In this document: piece after piece, positions 1 through 6,323 of the stretch
Numbering within the stretch: position 1 is the first letter of the stretch
How the letters are laid out: each line of letters starts with the position of its first letter
NCBI GenBank assembly: GCA_002501085.1
Contig: DLRL01000071.1
Location: 1 to 6,323, forward strand
Direction of reading: 5' to 3'
Source of the DNA: Gemmatimonadales bacterium UBA7889
GTDB lineage: Bacteria > Gemmatimonadota > Gemmatimonadetes > Longimicrobiales > Gaopeijiaceae
DNA: 6,323 bases
The notes under the pieces: model-generated
The model's database searches: none
Seen by the model: the letters and a program-made list of their open reading frames with translations, nothing else
What the model was told of the DNA's origin: nothing
Position numbers and translations under genes: made by a program

Positions 1-1
1 G

Positions 2-3000
2 GTGGACCCCGCCATCATTGATGCTCTCGAATACCGAATGATCGGCCCGTTCCGAGGCGGCCGATCTACCGCGGTTACGGGCCACCCCACCGACCCGGAC
101 GTCTTCTACACCGGGACCACCGGTGGTGGTGTGTGGAAGACGGATGACGCCGGAAACACCTGGGGCAACATCACGGACGGCTCATTCGACGTGGGAGCCG
201 TGGGGGCACTCGATGTCGCCGATACGGACCCGAACGTCATCTACGTGGGAACCGGCTCGGCGTGCATCCGAGGCAATGTTTCGACGGGAAAGGGCGTTTA
301 CAAGTCCACGGACGGGGGCGATAGCTGGTCCTTCTCCGGGCTCGGTCACATCGGACAGGTCGGGGACCTCAAGATCCATCCGAAGAATCCCGACGTGGCG
401 TACATCGCCGCACTGGGCCACGCGTTCGGGCCCAATCCGGAACGGGGCGTTTACCGCACGACAGATGGGGGAGACAGCTGGGAACAGGTGCTTTTCGTCT
501 CCGACTCGACAGGCTTCGTGGATCTCGCGATGAACCCGAGCAATCCTCGAGAGATCTACGCTTCCGCCTGGCGCGGCGAGCGCAAGCCGTGGGTGCTCAT
601 CTCCGGAGCTGAGGAAGCGGGCATATGGAAGACCGTGGACGGAGGAGACAGTTGGAAGAAGTTGAACAATGGCTTGCCTGACGGCCTCTTCGGCAAATCC
701 TCAGTGGCGGTGTCGCCGGCGAACCCCCGTCGCGTGTGGGCCCTCATCGAAGCTCCTGAGCCCGACGGCGGTGTCTATCGGTCAGACGATCGAGGCGAGA
801 GTTGGACTCGGGTGAGTGCCGACAGGAAGCTCCGCCAGCGGGCCTACTACTACATGCACTTGGAGCCCGACCCTCAGGACGAGAACACGATCTACGCCAT
901 GAATACCGGATTGTACCGGTCGATCGATGGTGGCCAGACCTTCAATCCGATCAATGTTCCTCATGGTGATGTCCACGACCTATGGGTCAATCCGGATAAC
1001 CCAGCGCGGATGATCGTCGCTGACGATGGAGGCGGACAGGTAAGCGTAAACCATGGCCGAACCTGGAGCGAGTACTACAACCAACCGACCGCCGAGTTCT
1101 ACTCGGTGACCGTGGACAACGCCTTCCCATACCGCGTGTACGGACCACAGCAGGATAACTCCACCATTACCGTGCCCTCGCGGTTCAGTTCGGATATTTC
1201 GCCTGAGGGATTCTGGCATTCCGTGGGCGGTTGCGAAACCGGACCGGTGGCGATGAACCCCGACGATCCGACGCTCATCTATTCGGGATGCTACGGAGGC
1301 GTCATCGACCGGTGGAACGCCGAGACCGGCGAGACCCGCAACATGATGGTGTACCCTCAGATGCAACTCGGAAGCCCAGCCCAAGACCTCATGTATCGTT
1401 TTCAATGGGTGTCACCGATCGAGGTCGATCCCCATGACGCGAATCGTGTCTACCATGCGTCGAATCGGCTCTTTCGGACCACGAACGCGGGAATGTCATG
1501 GGAGTCGATCTCGCCAGACCTGACCACGAACAATGCTGATCACCAGCACTGTGGCGGTAGCCCGATCACGTGCGAAGGCACGGGGGTCGAGGTCTACAAT
1601 ACGATCTTTGCCGTTACCATTTCGCCCCATGAAAGAGGCGTGATTTGGGCCGGTACAGACGACGGCAGGGTCCACCTCACTCGGGACGATGGATCGACGT
1701 GGACGGACATTACTCCCGACGGCATCCAGATCGCCTCCACGGTGGACGCCATCGAGGTATCCCCGCACAATCCGGCTACGGCATACCTAGCCGTGCACCG
1801 GTACCGAATGGACGACTTCCGACCGTACATCTACAAGACCGAAGACTACGGACGAAACTGGAGAAGCCTCGCCGACGGAACGAACGGGATACCCGCCGAC
1901 TATCCGGTTCGGGTAGTGCGCGAGGATCCCGACCAACAGGGACTCCTTTACGCCGGGACCGAGTTCGGCCTCTTTGTATCCTTCGATGGCGGGGGGCAGT
2001 GGCAACCCCTCCAGCAGAATCTACCCATCGTTCCCGTGACCGACATTGAGGTGCATCAGAAAGACCTCGTGCTCTCGACCCAGGGCCGGTCCTTTTGGAT
2101 TCTCGACGACATCACGCCTCTGCATCAGGTCGCGGACGCAACCGACGCCGAGACCGCCCACTTTTTCAGGCCACGCGATACGTATCGAGTTGTGTGGGGC
2201 GGAAGCGGACGACAAGGCTGGCCTCAAAACCCACCGAATGGAGCAATTTTCACCTACTTCCTAACCGAGAACATCACCGGAGGGTTGACCATGGACATCA
2301 TGGACTCCTCCGGATCGCTGCTCCGCAGCTACAGGTCCCAGACACCACCAGAAGAGGCCGTAAGCCAGGTTGACGGGGACCGTCCACAGCGCGCCCAAGG
2401 GCCTACATTGCCGGTCTCCCCAGGGAGCCATCGCTTCGCCTGGGACCTCCAGACCGAGGCCCTCGAACCGCCAGAAGGAGCTGTAACCAGTTGGGGCTTC
2501 ACCGGTGGCGTCACCGTACCACCCGGCACGTACACTGTCCGCTTGTCATCCGGTGAATGGACTCAGGAACAGGACTTTCGTGTTCTAAAGGATCCCCGCC
2601 TGGAGTCAGTAACTATCGCGGACTTACAGGAGCAGTGGCGACTCGGCAATGAAATTCGTGACTCTTTGACGACCATCTACGACCAAATCCATCGACTCCG
2701 TCAGGTGCGTAGCCAAGCAGCCTCCACCGCGACGATCCTTGAACTCGAGGACGTACCCGTTGCAGGCAAGGTTCGCCCGATCGCCGACTCGATCGCTGAA
2801 GCTCTCACCGACATCGAAGACGAAATCATCAACACAAACAGTCGGAGTAGTCAGGATCCGATCAACTTCCAGCCTAGGCTAGACCACCAATACGCATACT
2901 TGTATGGCTTCGTGACTGAGCCCCAGGGCGGGCCAACCGACGGAGCTCGAGATCGGTTGCGTCACCTGAACACGGATTGGGTCATACTCCGAGAGCGTCT

Positions 3001-3085
3001 TGAGAACGTGATGACCACGCTCGTGGCGAGATACAACGGCCTGTTGAGAGGCTTGAACGTGTCGCCCATCATCTCGGAGCCCTGA
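2..3085 (+). CDS. Secreted BNR/Sortilin-type beta-propeller repeat protein ('glycosyl hydrolase' by name), 5'-partial
   Basis: This frame is open from the left edge to a TGA at 3083-3085 (1027 residues visible). The first in-window codon (GTG, base 2) is probably internal: the protein begins directly at the conserved propeller motif EYRMIGPFRGGR (residues 10-21) with no signal peptide, so the export signal should lie upstream. About ten Asp-box motifs (S/T-x-D-x-G-x-S/T-W) end near residues 54, 109, 160, 218, 268, 314, 500, 567, 620 and 667, the mark of a multi-bladed beta-propeller. Family motifs include GPQQDNST (381-388), STQGRSFWILDD (692-703) and FFRPRDTYR (721-729). A beta-sandwich-like stretch (about 745-860, with PGTYTVRL) and a charged helical C-terminus (about 872-1010) follow. 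Relatives are secreted proteins of roughly 1050 residues with no proven reaction; I see no glycosidase catalytic site. Cysteines 411/430 and 517/524 may form disulfides. The family call is strong; the function is unknown. Confidence 0.93.
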   Translation: MDPAIIDALEYRMIGPFRGGRSTAVTGHPTDPDVFYTGTTGGGVWKTDDAGNTWGNITDGSFDVGAVGALDVADTDPNVIYVGTGSACIRGNVSTGKGVYKSTDGGDSWSFSGLGHIGQVGDLKIHPKNPDVAYIAALGHAFGPNPERGVYRTTDGGDSWEQVLFVSDSTGFVDLAMNPSNPREIYASAWRGERKPWVLISGAEEAGIWKTVDGGDSWKKLNNGLPDGLFGKSSVAVSPANPRRVWALIEAPEPDGGVYRSDDRGESWTRVSADRKLRQRAYYYMHLEPDPQDENTIYAMNTGLYRSIDGGQTFNPINVPHGDVHDLWVNPDNPARMIVADDGGGQVSVNHGRTWSEYYNQPTAEFYSVTVDNAFPYRVYGPQQDNSTITVPSRFSSDISPEGFWHSVGGCETGPVAMNPDDPTLIYSGCYGGVIDRWNAETGETRNMMVYPQMQLGSPAQDLMYRFQWVSPIEVDPHDANRVYHASNRLFRTTNAGMSWESISPDLTTNNADHQHCGGSPITCEGTGVEVYNTIFAVTISPHERGVIWAGTDDGRVHLTRDDGSTWTDITPDGIQIASTVDAIEVSPHNPATAYLAVHRYRMDDFRPYIYKTEDYGRNWRSLADGTNGIPADYPVRVVREDPDQQGLLYAGTEFGLFVSFDGGGQWQPLQQNLPIVPVTDIEVHQKDLVLSTQGRSFWILDDITPLHQVADATDAETAHFFRPRDTYRVVWGGSGRQGWPQNPPNGAIFTYFLTENITGGLTMDIMDSSGSLLRSYRSQTPPEEAVSQVDGDRPQRAQGPTLPVSPGSHRFAWDLQTEALEPPEGAVTSWGFTGGVTVPPGTYTVRLSSGEWTQEQDFRVLKDPRLESVTIADLQEQWRLGNEIRDSLTTIYDQIHRLRQVRSQAASTATILELEDVPVAGKVRPIADSIAEALTDIEDEIINTNSRSSQDPINFQPRLDHQYAYLYGFVTEPQGGPTDGARDRLRHLNTDWVILRERLENVMTTLVARYNGLLRGLNVSPIISEP

Positions 3086-3092
3086 GGCTCTG
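3075..3092 (+). other. Intercistronic hairpin with the stop codon in its loop
   Basis: CGGAGCC (3075-3081) pairs with GGCTCTG (3086-3092), giving seven base pairs including one G-U wobble. The four-base loop CTGA contains the TGA stop of the propeller gene. No T-run follows, so this is not a standard intrinsic terminator. It may affect mRNA stability or coupling to the next gene, or it may be chance. Confidence 0.35.
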
Positions 3093-3140
3093 CGTGGATT
3101 AGACGAGGTCGGGGGCATTCTGGGATTGGGACCATGCGCT

Positions 3141-5369
3141 ATGCCCGACTATCAACTGCTCTACTACTTGCGCCCCATATTTACGCTCCCATTCCTGCTA
3201 TTAACCCCCTTTCCCACTCTTGCCCAAGTCCAGGTCCCTGAAACCAGGACCGATGCTGAGCGTCCTCAGGTCCTAGCTGTCGCCACCGAAGAATCTATAC
3301 GTATTGACGGTAGGCTGGATGAGGCCGTATGGCGGGCCCCGCCAGCAGCAAATGCTTTTGTCCAGTCCGAGCCTCGAGAGGGTGATGCGTCCACAGAAGA
3401 TACGGAGGTTTGGGTTGCGTACGACGACAGCCACCTCTACGTCGCAGCTTATCTCCATGACTCCGCTGAGCCCATAGTCACAGACATCCGGAAAGATTTC
3501 TCCGAGAGTACCCAAGATGTATTTCAGGTGATCGTCGACCCGTTCCGGGACCGCCGTAATGGGTATGTTTTCATGACTAACCCGGAGGGGGCTTGGGGAG
3601 ACAGTCAGGTGGCGAACGAGGGTCGTGAGGTCAATACCTCATGGGATGCGGTGTGGCGAGTGGAGACGCAGCGGGTTGCTGACGGGTGGACTCTGGAGAT
3701 GGAGATCCCATTCAGAGCGCTACGCTTTGATCCTCAAAACAATCGATGGGGGATCAATTTCGGGCGTAGACTCCGACGCAACAATGAGGTTGCATATTGG
3801 GCGCCTATCCCGAGAGCGTATAATTTCTATCGCCTTTCTCTGGCGGGTGACCTAGTGGGGTTACCACGGGCTAGCGCAGGAAGGGACCTCCGTGTGAAGC
3901 CCTACGCGTTAGGTGGGGGTGTTCGCGAAACGGGGGGTGAAAGCTTCGCTCGAAAAAAGGAGTTGGGCGCAGATCTCAAGGTTCTCTTAACTAGAGGTCT
4001 GACACTAGATGCTGCGATCAACCCGGACTTTGCCCAGGTAGAGGCCGATGTACAAAGGGTAAATCTTACGCAGTTCAGCCTATTTTTTCAGGAAAAAAGG
4101 GAGTTTTTTCTCGAGAACTCAGGGCTTTTCTATGTAGGTGATGCCGCCCGGAACTTGCGGGTGCGCCTGACGCCCACATCTGATACTGACCTGCTCCCCT
4201 TCTTCAGTAGACGCATCGGTATTAGCGATGATCGCCAAGTTGTGCCCATAAAGGGAGGAGTCCGCCTCACAGGACAGGAGGCGGGTTTGATGGTGGGTGG
4301 CCTGTGGATGCGTACCAGTGAGATCACTGGTACACCAAGCTACGACTACTCCGTGTTACGCTTGCGAAAGAACTTGCTTCGGGGCTCAGATATCGGAGGC
4401 ATCTTTCTGATGCGTAATGCTTTGGGCGGCGAGGCCGACTACAATCGGGTCTATGGCTTGGACTCCTACTTCCGTTTCCCGGGAGAGATCGATTGGAGCA
4501 GCTATTACCTTAAGTCAGATTCCCCCAGTTTCGACAGCGGACAGTACGCGTGGCGTACGTCTTTGAATCGCGAGGGGAACTTCCACCATATAAAGCTAGG
4601 CCTTATGGAACTGGGTGAAGGCTTTACCAATGATCTGGGATTTTTCAACCGAACCGGGGTGAGGAAGTATTTCATCGATTGGGGTATTCGACCCCGACCT
4701 GAGTACCTTCGCAGCATTGGCATCCGGGAGGTCCACCCTCACATCACATGGAACTATTACGAAGATTTGGGCGGGGGTATCCGTGCTAAGCGTCTCCACT
4801 CGGGGGTCACGCTATTCCTGGAATCCGGCGGCAATATGCAACTCCAGTCAAACAATCTCACAGAGGTTATCGAGCGCCCCTTCAACATTGATAGCCGTAC
4901 TAACCCGATTCCCGTTGGGCGGCACGACTGGACCACCTACGCCTTCACCGGAAGCACGAACTCCAGTCGTCCGATCTCCTTCACATATCGCGGCACTATT
5001 GGAGGACTTTGGAGCGGAACGCAACGAGCTGTGTCCGGCAGTGTGACGCTACGCCCCTCCTACAAGTTTAGTGCGAGCTTCTCACTGAGTCGCACCTCTG
5101 CCGACTTGAATAATCCGTATGCCTCCTTCGTGAAGACATTTTGGACGGTCCGCACTAACTACTCGTTTCAGAAGGATATGTTCGTGGATGTGCTTGTTCA
5201 GTGGGATCCAACGAAAAGACTCCTGAACTCGAATGTGCGCTTCAACCTGATCCACAAGCCCCTAAGTGATCTATTCATCGTGTGGAACGAACAACGTTTT
5301 GAGACGGGCGAGGGGATCATGCCTGGGCGAAGCTTGATACTCAAATTCAGCCAGATGGTGGCATTCTAG
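3141..5369 (+). CDS. DUF5916 outer-membrane barrel protein with N-terminal CBM9-like domain
   Basis: This is a complete gene of 742 residues from ATG 3141 to TAG 5367-5369. The N-terminus is a signal peptide with a long hydrophobic core (FTLPFLLLTPFPTLA) and likely cleavage after residue 28, before QVQ. Residues about 54-240 form a CBM9-like domain with IDGRLDEAVW (55-64), DRRNGYVF (137-144), WTLEMEIPF (183-191) and NRWGINFGR (201-209). The rest matches the DUF5916 barrel region, including its signature NPDFAQVEAD (294-303) and FFQEKREFFLE (315-325), and NVRFNLIHKP (698-707) near the end. The chain ends in MVAF; a terminal aromatic residue is typical of BAM-inserted outer-membrane strands. 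Family function is unproven; surface binding or transport is inference. An in-frame TTG at 3126 would add five residues (747 in all), and neither start has a convincing ribosome-binding site. The gene lies 55 bases after the propeller gene on the same strand, so an operon is likely. Confidence 0.92.
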   Translation: MPDYQLLYYLRPIFTLPFLLLTPFPTLAQVQVPETRTDAERPQVLAVATEESIRIDGRLDEAVWRAPPAANAFVQSEPREGDASTEDTEVWVAYDDSHLYVAAYLHDSAEPIVTDIRKDFSESTQDVFQVIVDPFRDRRNGYVFMTNPEGAWGDSQVANEGREVNTSWDAVWRVETQRVADGWTLEMEIPFRALRFDPQNNRWGINFGRRLRRNNEVAYWAPIPRAYNFYRLSLAGDLVGLPRASAGRDLRVKPYALGGGVRETGGESFARKKELGADLKVLLTRGLTLDAAINPDFAQVEADVQRVNLTQFSLFFQEKREFFLENSGLFYVGDAARNLRVRLTPTSDTDLLPFFSRRIGISDDRQVVPIKGGVRLTGQEAGLMVGGLWMRTSEITGTPSYDYSVLRLRKNLLRGSDIGGIFLMRNALGGEADYNRVYGLDSYFRFPGEIDWSSYYLKSDSPSFDSGQYAWRTSLNREGNFHHIKLGLMELGEGFTNDLGFFNRTGVRKYFIDWGIRPRPEYLRSIGIREVHPHITWNYYEDLGGGIRAKRLHSGVTLFLESGGNMQLQSNNLTEVIERPFNIDSRTNPIPVGRHDWTTYAFTGSTNSSRPISFTYRGTIGGLWSGTQRAVSGSVTLRPSYKFSASFSLSRTSADLNNPYASFVKTFWTVRTNYSFQKDMFVDVLVQWDPTKRLLNSNVRFNLIHKPLSDLFIVWNEQRFETGEGIMPGRSLILKFSQMVAF

Positions 5370-5411
5370 GGAGCTAACACCCAGTCTCTCACAAGCTCGG
5401 CACCCGATTCG

Positions 5412-5429
5412 GGCTCGACCCTTCGAGTC
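5412..5429. terminator. Weak hairpin between convergent genes, possible bidirectional terminator
   Basis: GGCTCGA (5412-5418) pairs with TCGAGTC (5423-5429) around the loop CCCT, giving seven pairs with one G-U wobble. It sits in the 97-base gap between the end of the DUF5916 gene (5369) and the end of the RCC1-type gene on the other strand (5467), where a shared terminator would be expected. Neither side has a clear T-run, so intrinsic termination is doubtful. Confidence 0.28.
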
Positions 5430-5466
5430 GCACAGGTTTAGGGGTCGTAGGTTGGCACAACAAGGT

Positions 5467-6155
5467 TCACCGCCAATCTGCCACCGCAATCGGAGCGGGC
5501 ATCGTTACTCTGCTACCATGCCCGAGCTGTCCCGGTTCCCCTTGTCCCCAGCAATACGCCCCACCATCGGTTGATATTCCACATGAGTAATACGCACCTG
5601 CAGAAATCGACACGAAAGACAATGCGCCGGAGCGCGCAAAAGCGTAACCGCCTCGTTCCACTCCGATCGCTGTTTCCACACTGATACGCTCCACCAAACC
5701 CACAACTGGAGTTGGTGTCCTGACTGAGCGCTCGTCCCATCGGGCGTTGGGGGTAACTATCTCTGGGGCTACCATTTCCAATTTGGCCGCGATCATTGCC
5801 GCCCCAACAGTACACCGCACCATCAGTTGCCACTGCGCAGGTATGATCAGTGCCCGCAGAGATCGTCTTGAACGTCAACTCGCTGCTAACAGGAACCGGT
5901 TCCCGTCTGGTGGCGTATGTGCTATCACCCAGTTGGTAATCACGGTTAAACCCCCAACAATACGCCGTGCCATTCATCGCTAGCCCGCAGGTGTGCTCAC
6001 CGCCCGCCGAAATCGATGTAAACCTCAGGTCCTTCGCGACCTCGGTAGGTTCGCTTCGGTGCCGGAAACGCTGTCCCTTCGAAGATCACCCATGCCAACC
6101 AACCACAACCAAGTGCCCCGCCGCCTAGCACGTAATCAGTCACATCCATTTTCAT
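5467..6155 (-). pseudogene. RCC1-repeat protein, broken by at least two frameshifts
   Basis: Three reading frames together encode one RCC1-like (regulator of chromosome condensation type) repeat protein. Segment A starts at ATG 6155 just after an in-frame TAG; it has a hydrophobic segment (residues 8-25, VLGGGALGCGWLAWVIF) and stops at 5997. Segment B is open from 6085. It carries unit 1 (6028-5888: TSISAGGEHTCG, AYCWG, DYQLGD), unit 2 (5878-5729: KTISAGTDHTCA, VYCWG, RGQIGNG) and a shortened, degenerate unit 3 (5728-5657: TNSSCG, GAYQCGN). Segment C carries unit 4 (5622-5467: VSISAGAYYSCG, AYCWGQGEPGQLGHG) and ends at TGA 5467-5469. Each shift behaves as one extra base (or two missing) relative to an intact frame. 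RCC1 propellers usually have about seven blades, so four units also suggest loss of sequence. Intact relatives are exported proteins of unknown role. Sequencing or assembly error could mimic the damage. Repeat identity is firm; pseudogene status is probable. Confidence 0.8.
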
Positions 6156-6208
6156 GCCCTAATTCTGCCGGTGAGTTTCTCCCGTCTAAGTTGCAGATAT
6201 TCTCCTAC

Positions 6209-6233
6209 ATACCCACTCAGTGGACAGGGGTAT
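6209..6233. promoter_or_regulatory. Overlapping inverted repeats in the divergent intergenic region, possible operator or 5' hairpin
   Basis: Two inverted repeats overlap here. ATACCC (6209-6214) is mirrored by GGGTAT (6228-6233) with a 13-base spacer, and CCACT (6213-6217) is mirrored by AGTGG (6219-6223). They lie between the start of the RCC1-type gene (6155, minus strand) and the lipoprotein start (6242, plus strand). The right outer arm overlaps the purine-rich AGGGG (6226-6230) that could be the lipoprotein's ribosome-binding site. I see no convincing -35/-10 pair on either strand. Arms this short can arise by chance. Confidence 0.25.
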
Positions 6234-6241
6234 TTTCAGGT

Positions 6242-6323
6242 ATGAAGAAACCCCTGCTATTCGCCTTCGCTCTGATAGTGGTTGGCTGCGGACCACCAGA
6301 CGGACCGCATGAGGAGTATTACC
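6242..6323 (+). CDS. Lipoprotein N-terminus, cut by the right window edge
   Basis: ATG at 6242 opens a frame that runs without a stop to the window end (27 codons plus one base). The visible protein starts MKK, followed by a hydrophobic core (PLLFAFALI) and the lipobox VVGC. Signal peptidase II would be expected to cleave before Cys16, which would then be lipidated. The mature N-terminus GPPDGPHEEYY is polar and typical of a flexible tether. AGGGG at 6226-6230 is a possible ribosome-binding site, 11 bases before the start. The gene is divergent from the RCC1-type gene. The mature domain lies outside the window, so function cannot be inferred. Confidence 0.8.
   Translation, partial: MKKPLLFAFALIVVGCGPPDGPHEEYY

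Noticed and set aside
123..533. Open frames overlapping the propeller gene in other phases and on the minus strand, for example 123-533 (+) and 980-1405 (-)
   Set aside because: They lie inside a well-supported coding sequence, are rich in Arg, Ser and Pro as expected for shadow frames in GC-rich DNA, and show no recognisable domain.
2..3085. Annotating the propeller protein as a sialidase or other defined glycosidase because of its Asp boxes
   Set aside because: Asp boxes are structural elements of propeller blades. I could not identify a sialidase Arg triad or a paired acid/nucleophile, so no enzymatic reaction is assigned.
3115..5373. GGCATTCT followed by a GGGA-like stretch at both 3114-3125 and 5360-5372
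   Set aside because: The exact match is only about eight bases. One copy lies in an intergenic region and the other overlaps the end of a coding sequence, so it is probably coincidence rather than a flanking direct repeat.
5398..5435. A tRNA-like 3' end or attachment-site remnant, read on the minus strand as GGGTCGAGCCCGAATC near 5424-5405
   Set aside because: It superficially resembles a T-arm, but there is no acceptor, D or anticodon arm nearby and no canonical TTCGA loop. The palindromic GC-rich sequence explains the resemblance.
5747..5983. A 78-residue plus-strand open frame
   Set aside because: It lies antisense to the RCC1 repeat region and its composition has no domain features. The minus-strand repeat motifs explain this DNA.
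5467..6155. Programmed ribosomal frameshifting in the RCC1-repeat gene
   Set aside because: Two separate shifts would be needed, and I see no clear slippery sequence with a downstream structure at either place. Decay or sequence error is simpler.

Overview
The window is about 6.3 kb of bacterial accessory DNA of moderately high GC content. It looks like a free-living Gram-negative with a secreted, outer-membrane-rich proteome. The combination of a large BNR/Sortilin-type repeat protein, a CBM9-like/DUF5916 outer-membrane barrel, a Cys-rich 'YCWG' RCC1-repeat protein and a lipoprotein is commonest in Gemmatimonadota, and also occurs in Acidobacteriota and Bacteroidota. The phylum is inferred from protein families only; no marker gene is present.

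Layout. (1) Bases 2-3085 (+) hold nearly all of a secreted multi-Asp-box beta-propeller protein, often named 'glycosyl hydrolase' or 'WD40/YVTN/BNR-like repeat-containing protein'. Its signal peptide lies beyond the left edge. (2) After a 55-base gap, 3141-5369 (+) encodes a complete DUF5916 protein: signal peptide, CBM9-like domain, then a predicted outer-membrane beta-barrel ending in Phe. The two genes are co-directional and probably co-transcribed. (3) A 97-base convergent gap carries a weak hairpin. (4) Bases 5467-6155 (-) hold an RCC1-repeat gene broken by at least two frameshifts. (5) Bases 6156-6241 form a short divergent intergenic region with overlapping inverted repeats. (6) Bases 6242-6323 (+) hold the first 27 codons of a lipoprotein cut off by the right edge.

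How the genes may work together: the two long genes would place a periplasmic or secreted propeller beside an outer-membrane barrel with a carbohydrate-binding-like domain. This suggests a cell-surface binding or processing function, but no substrate can be read from the sequence. I found no CRISPR array, RNA gene, insertion sequence, phage gene or clearly new defence or biosynthetic system. The observations most worth checking are the doubly frameshifted RCC1 gene, the ambiguous start of the DUF5916 gene, and small inverted repeats at gene junctions.
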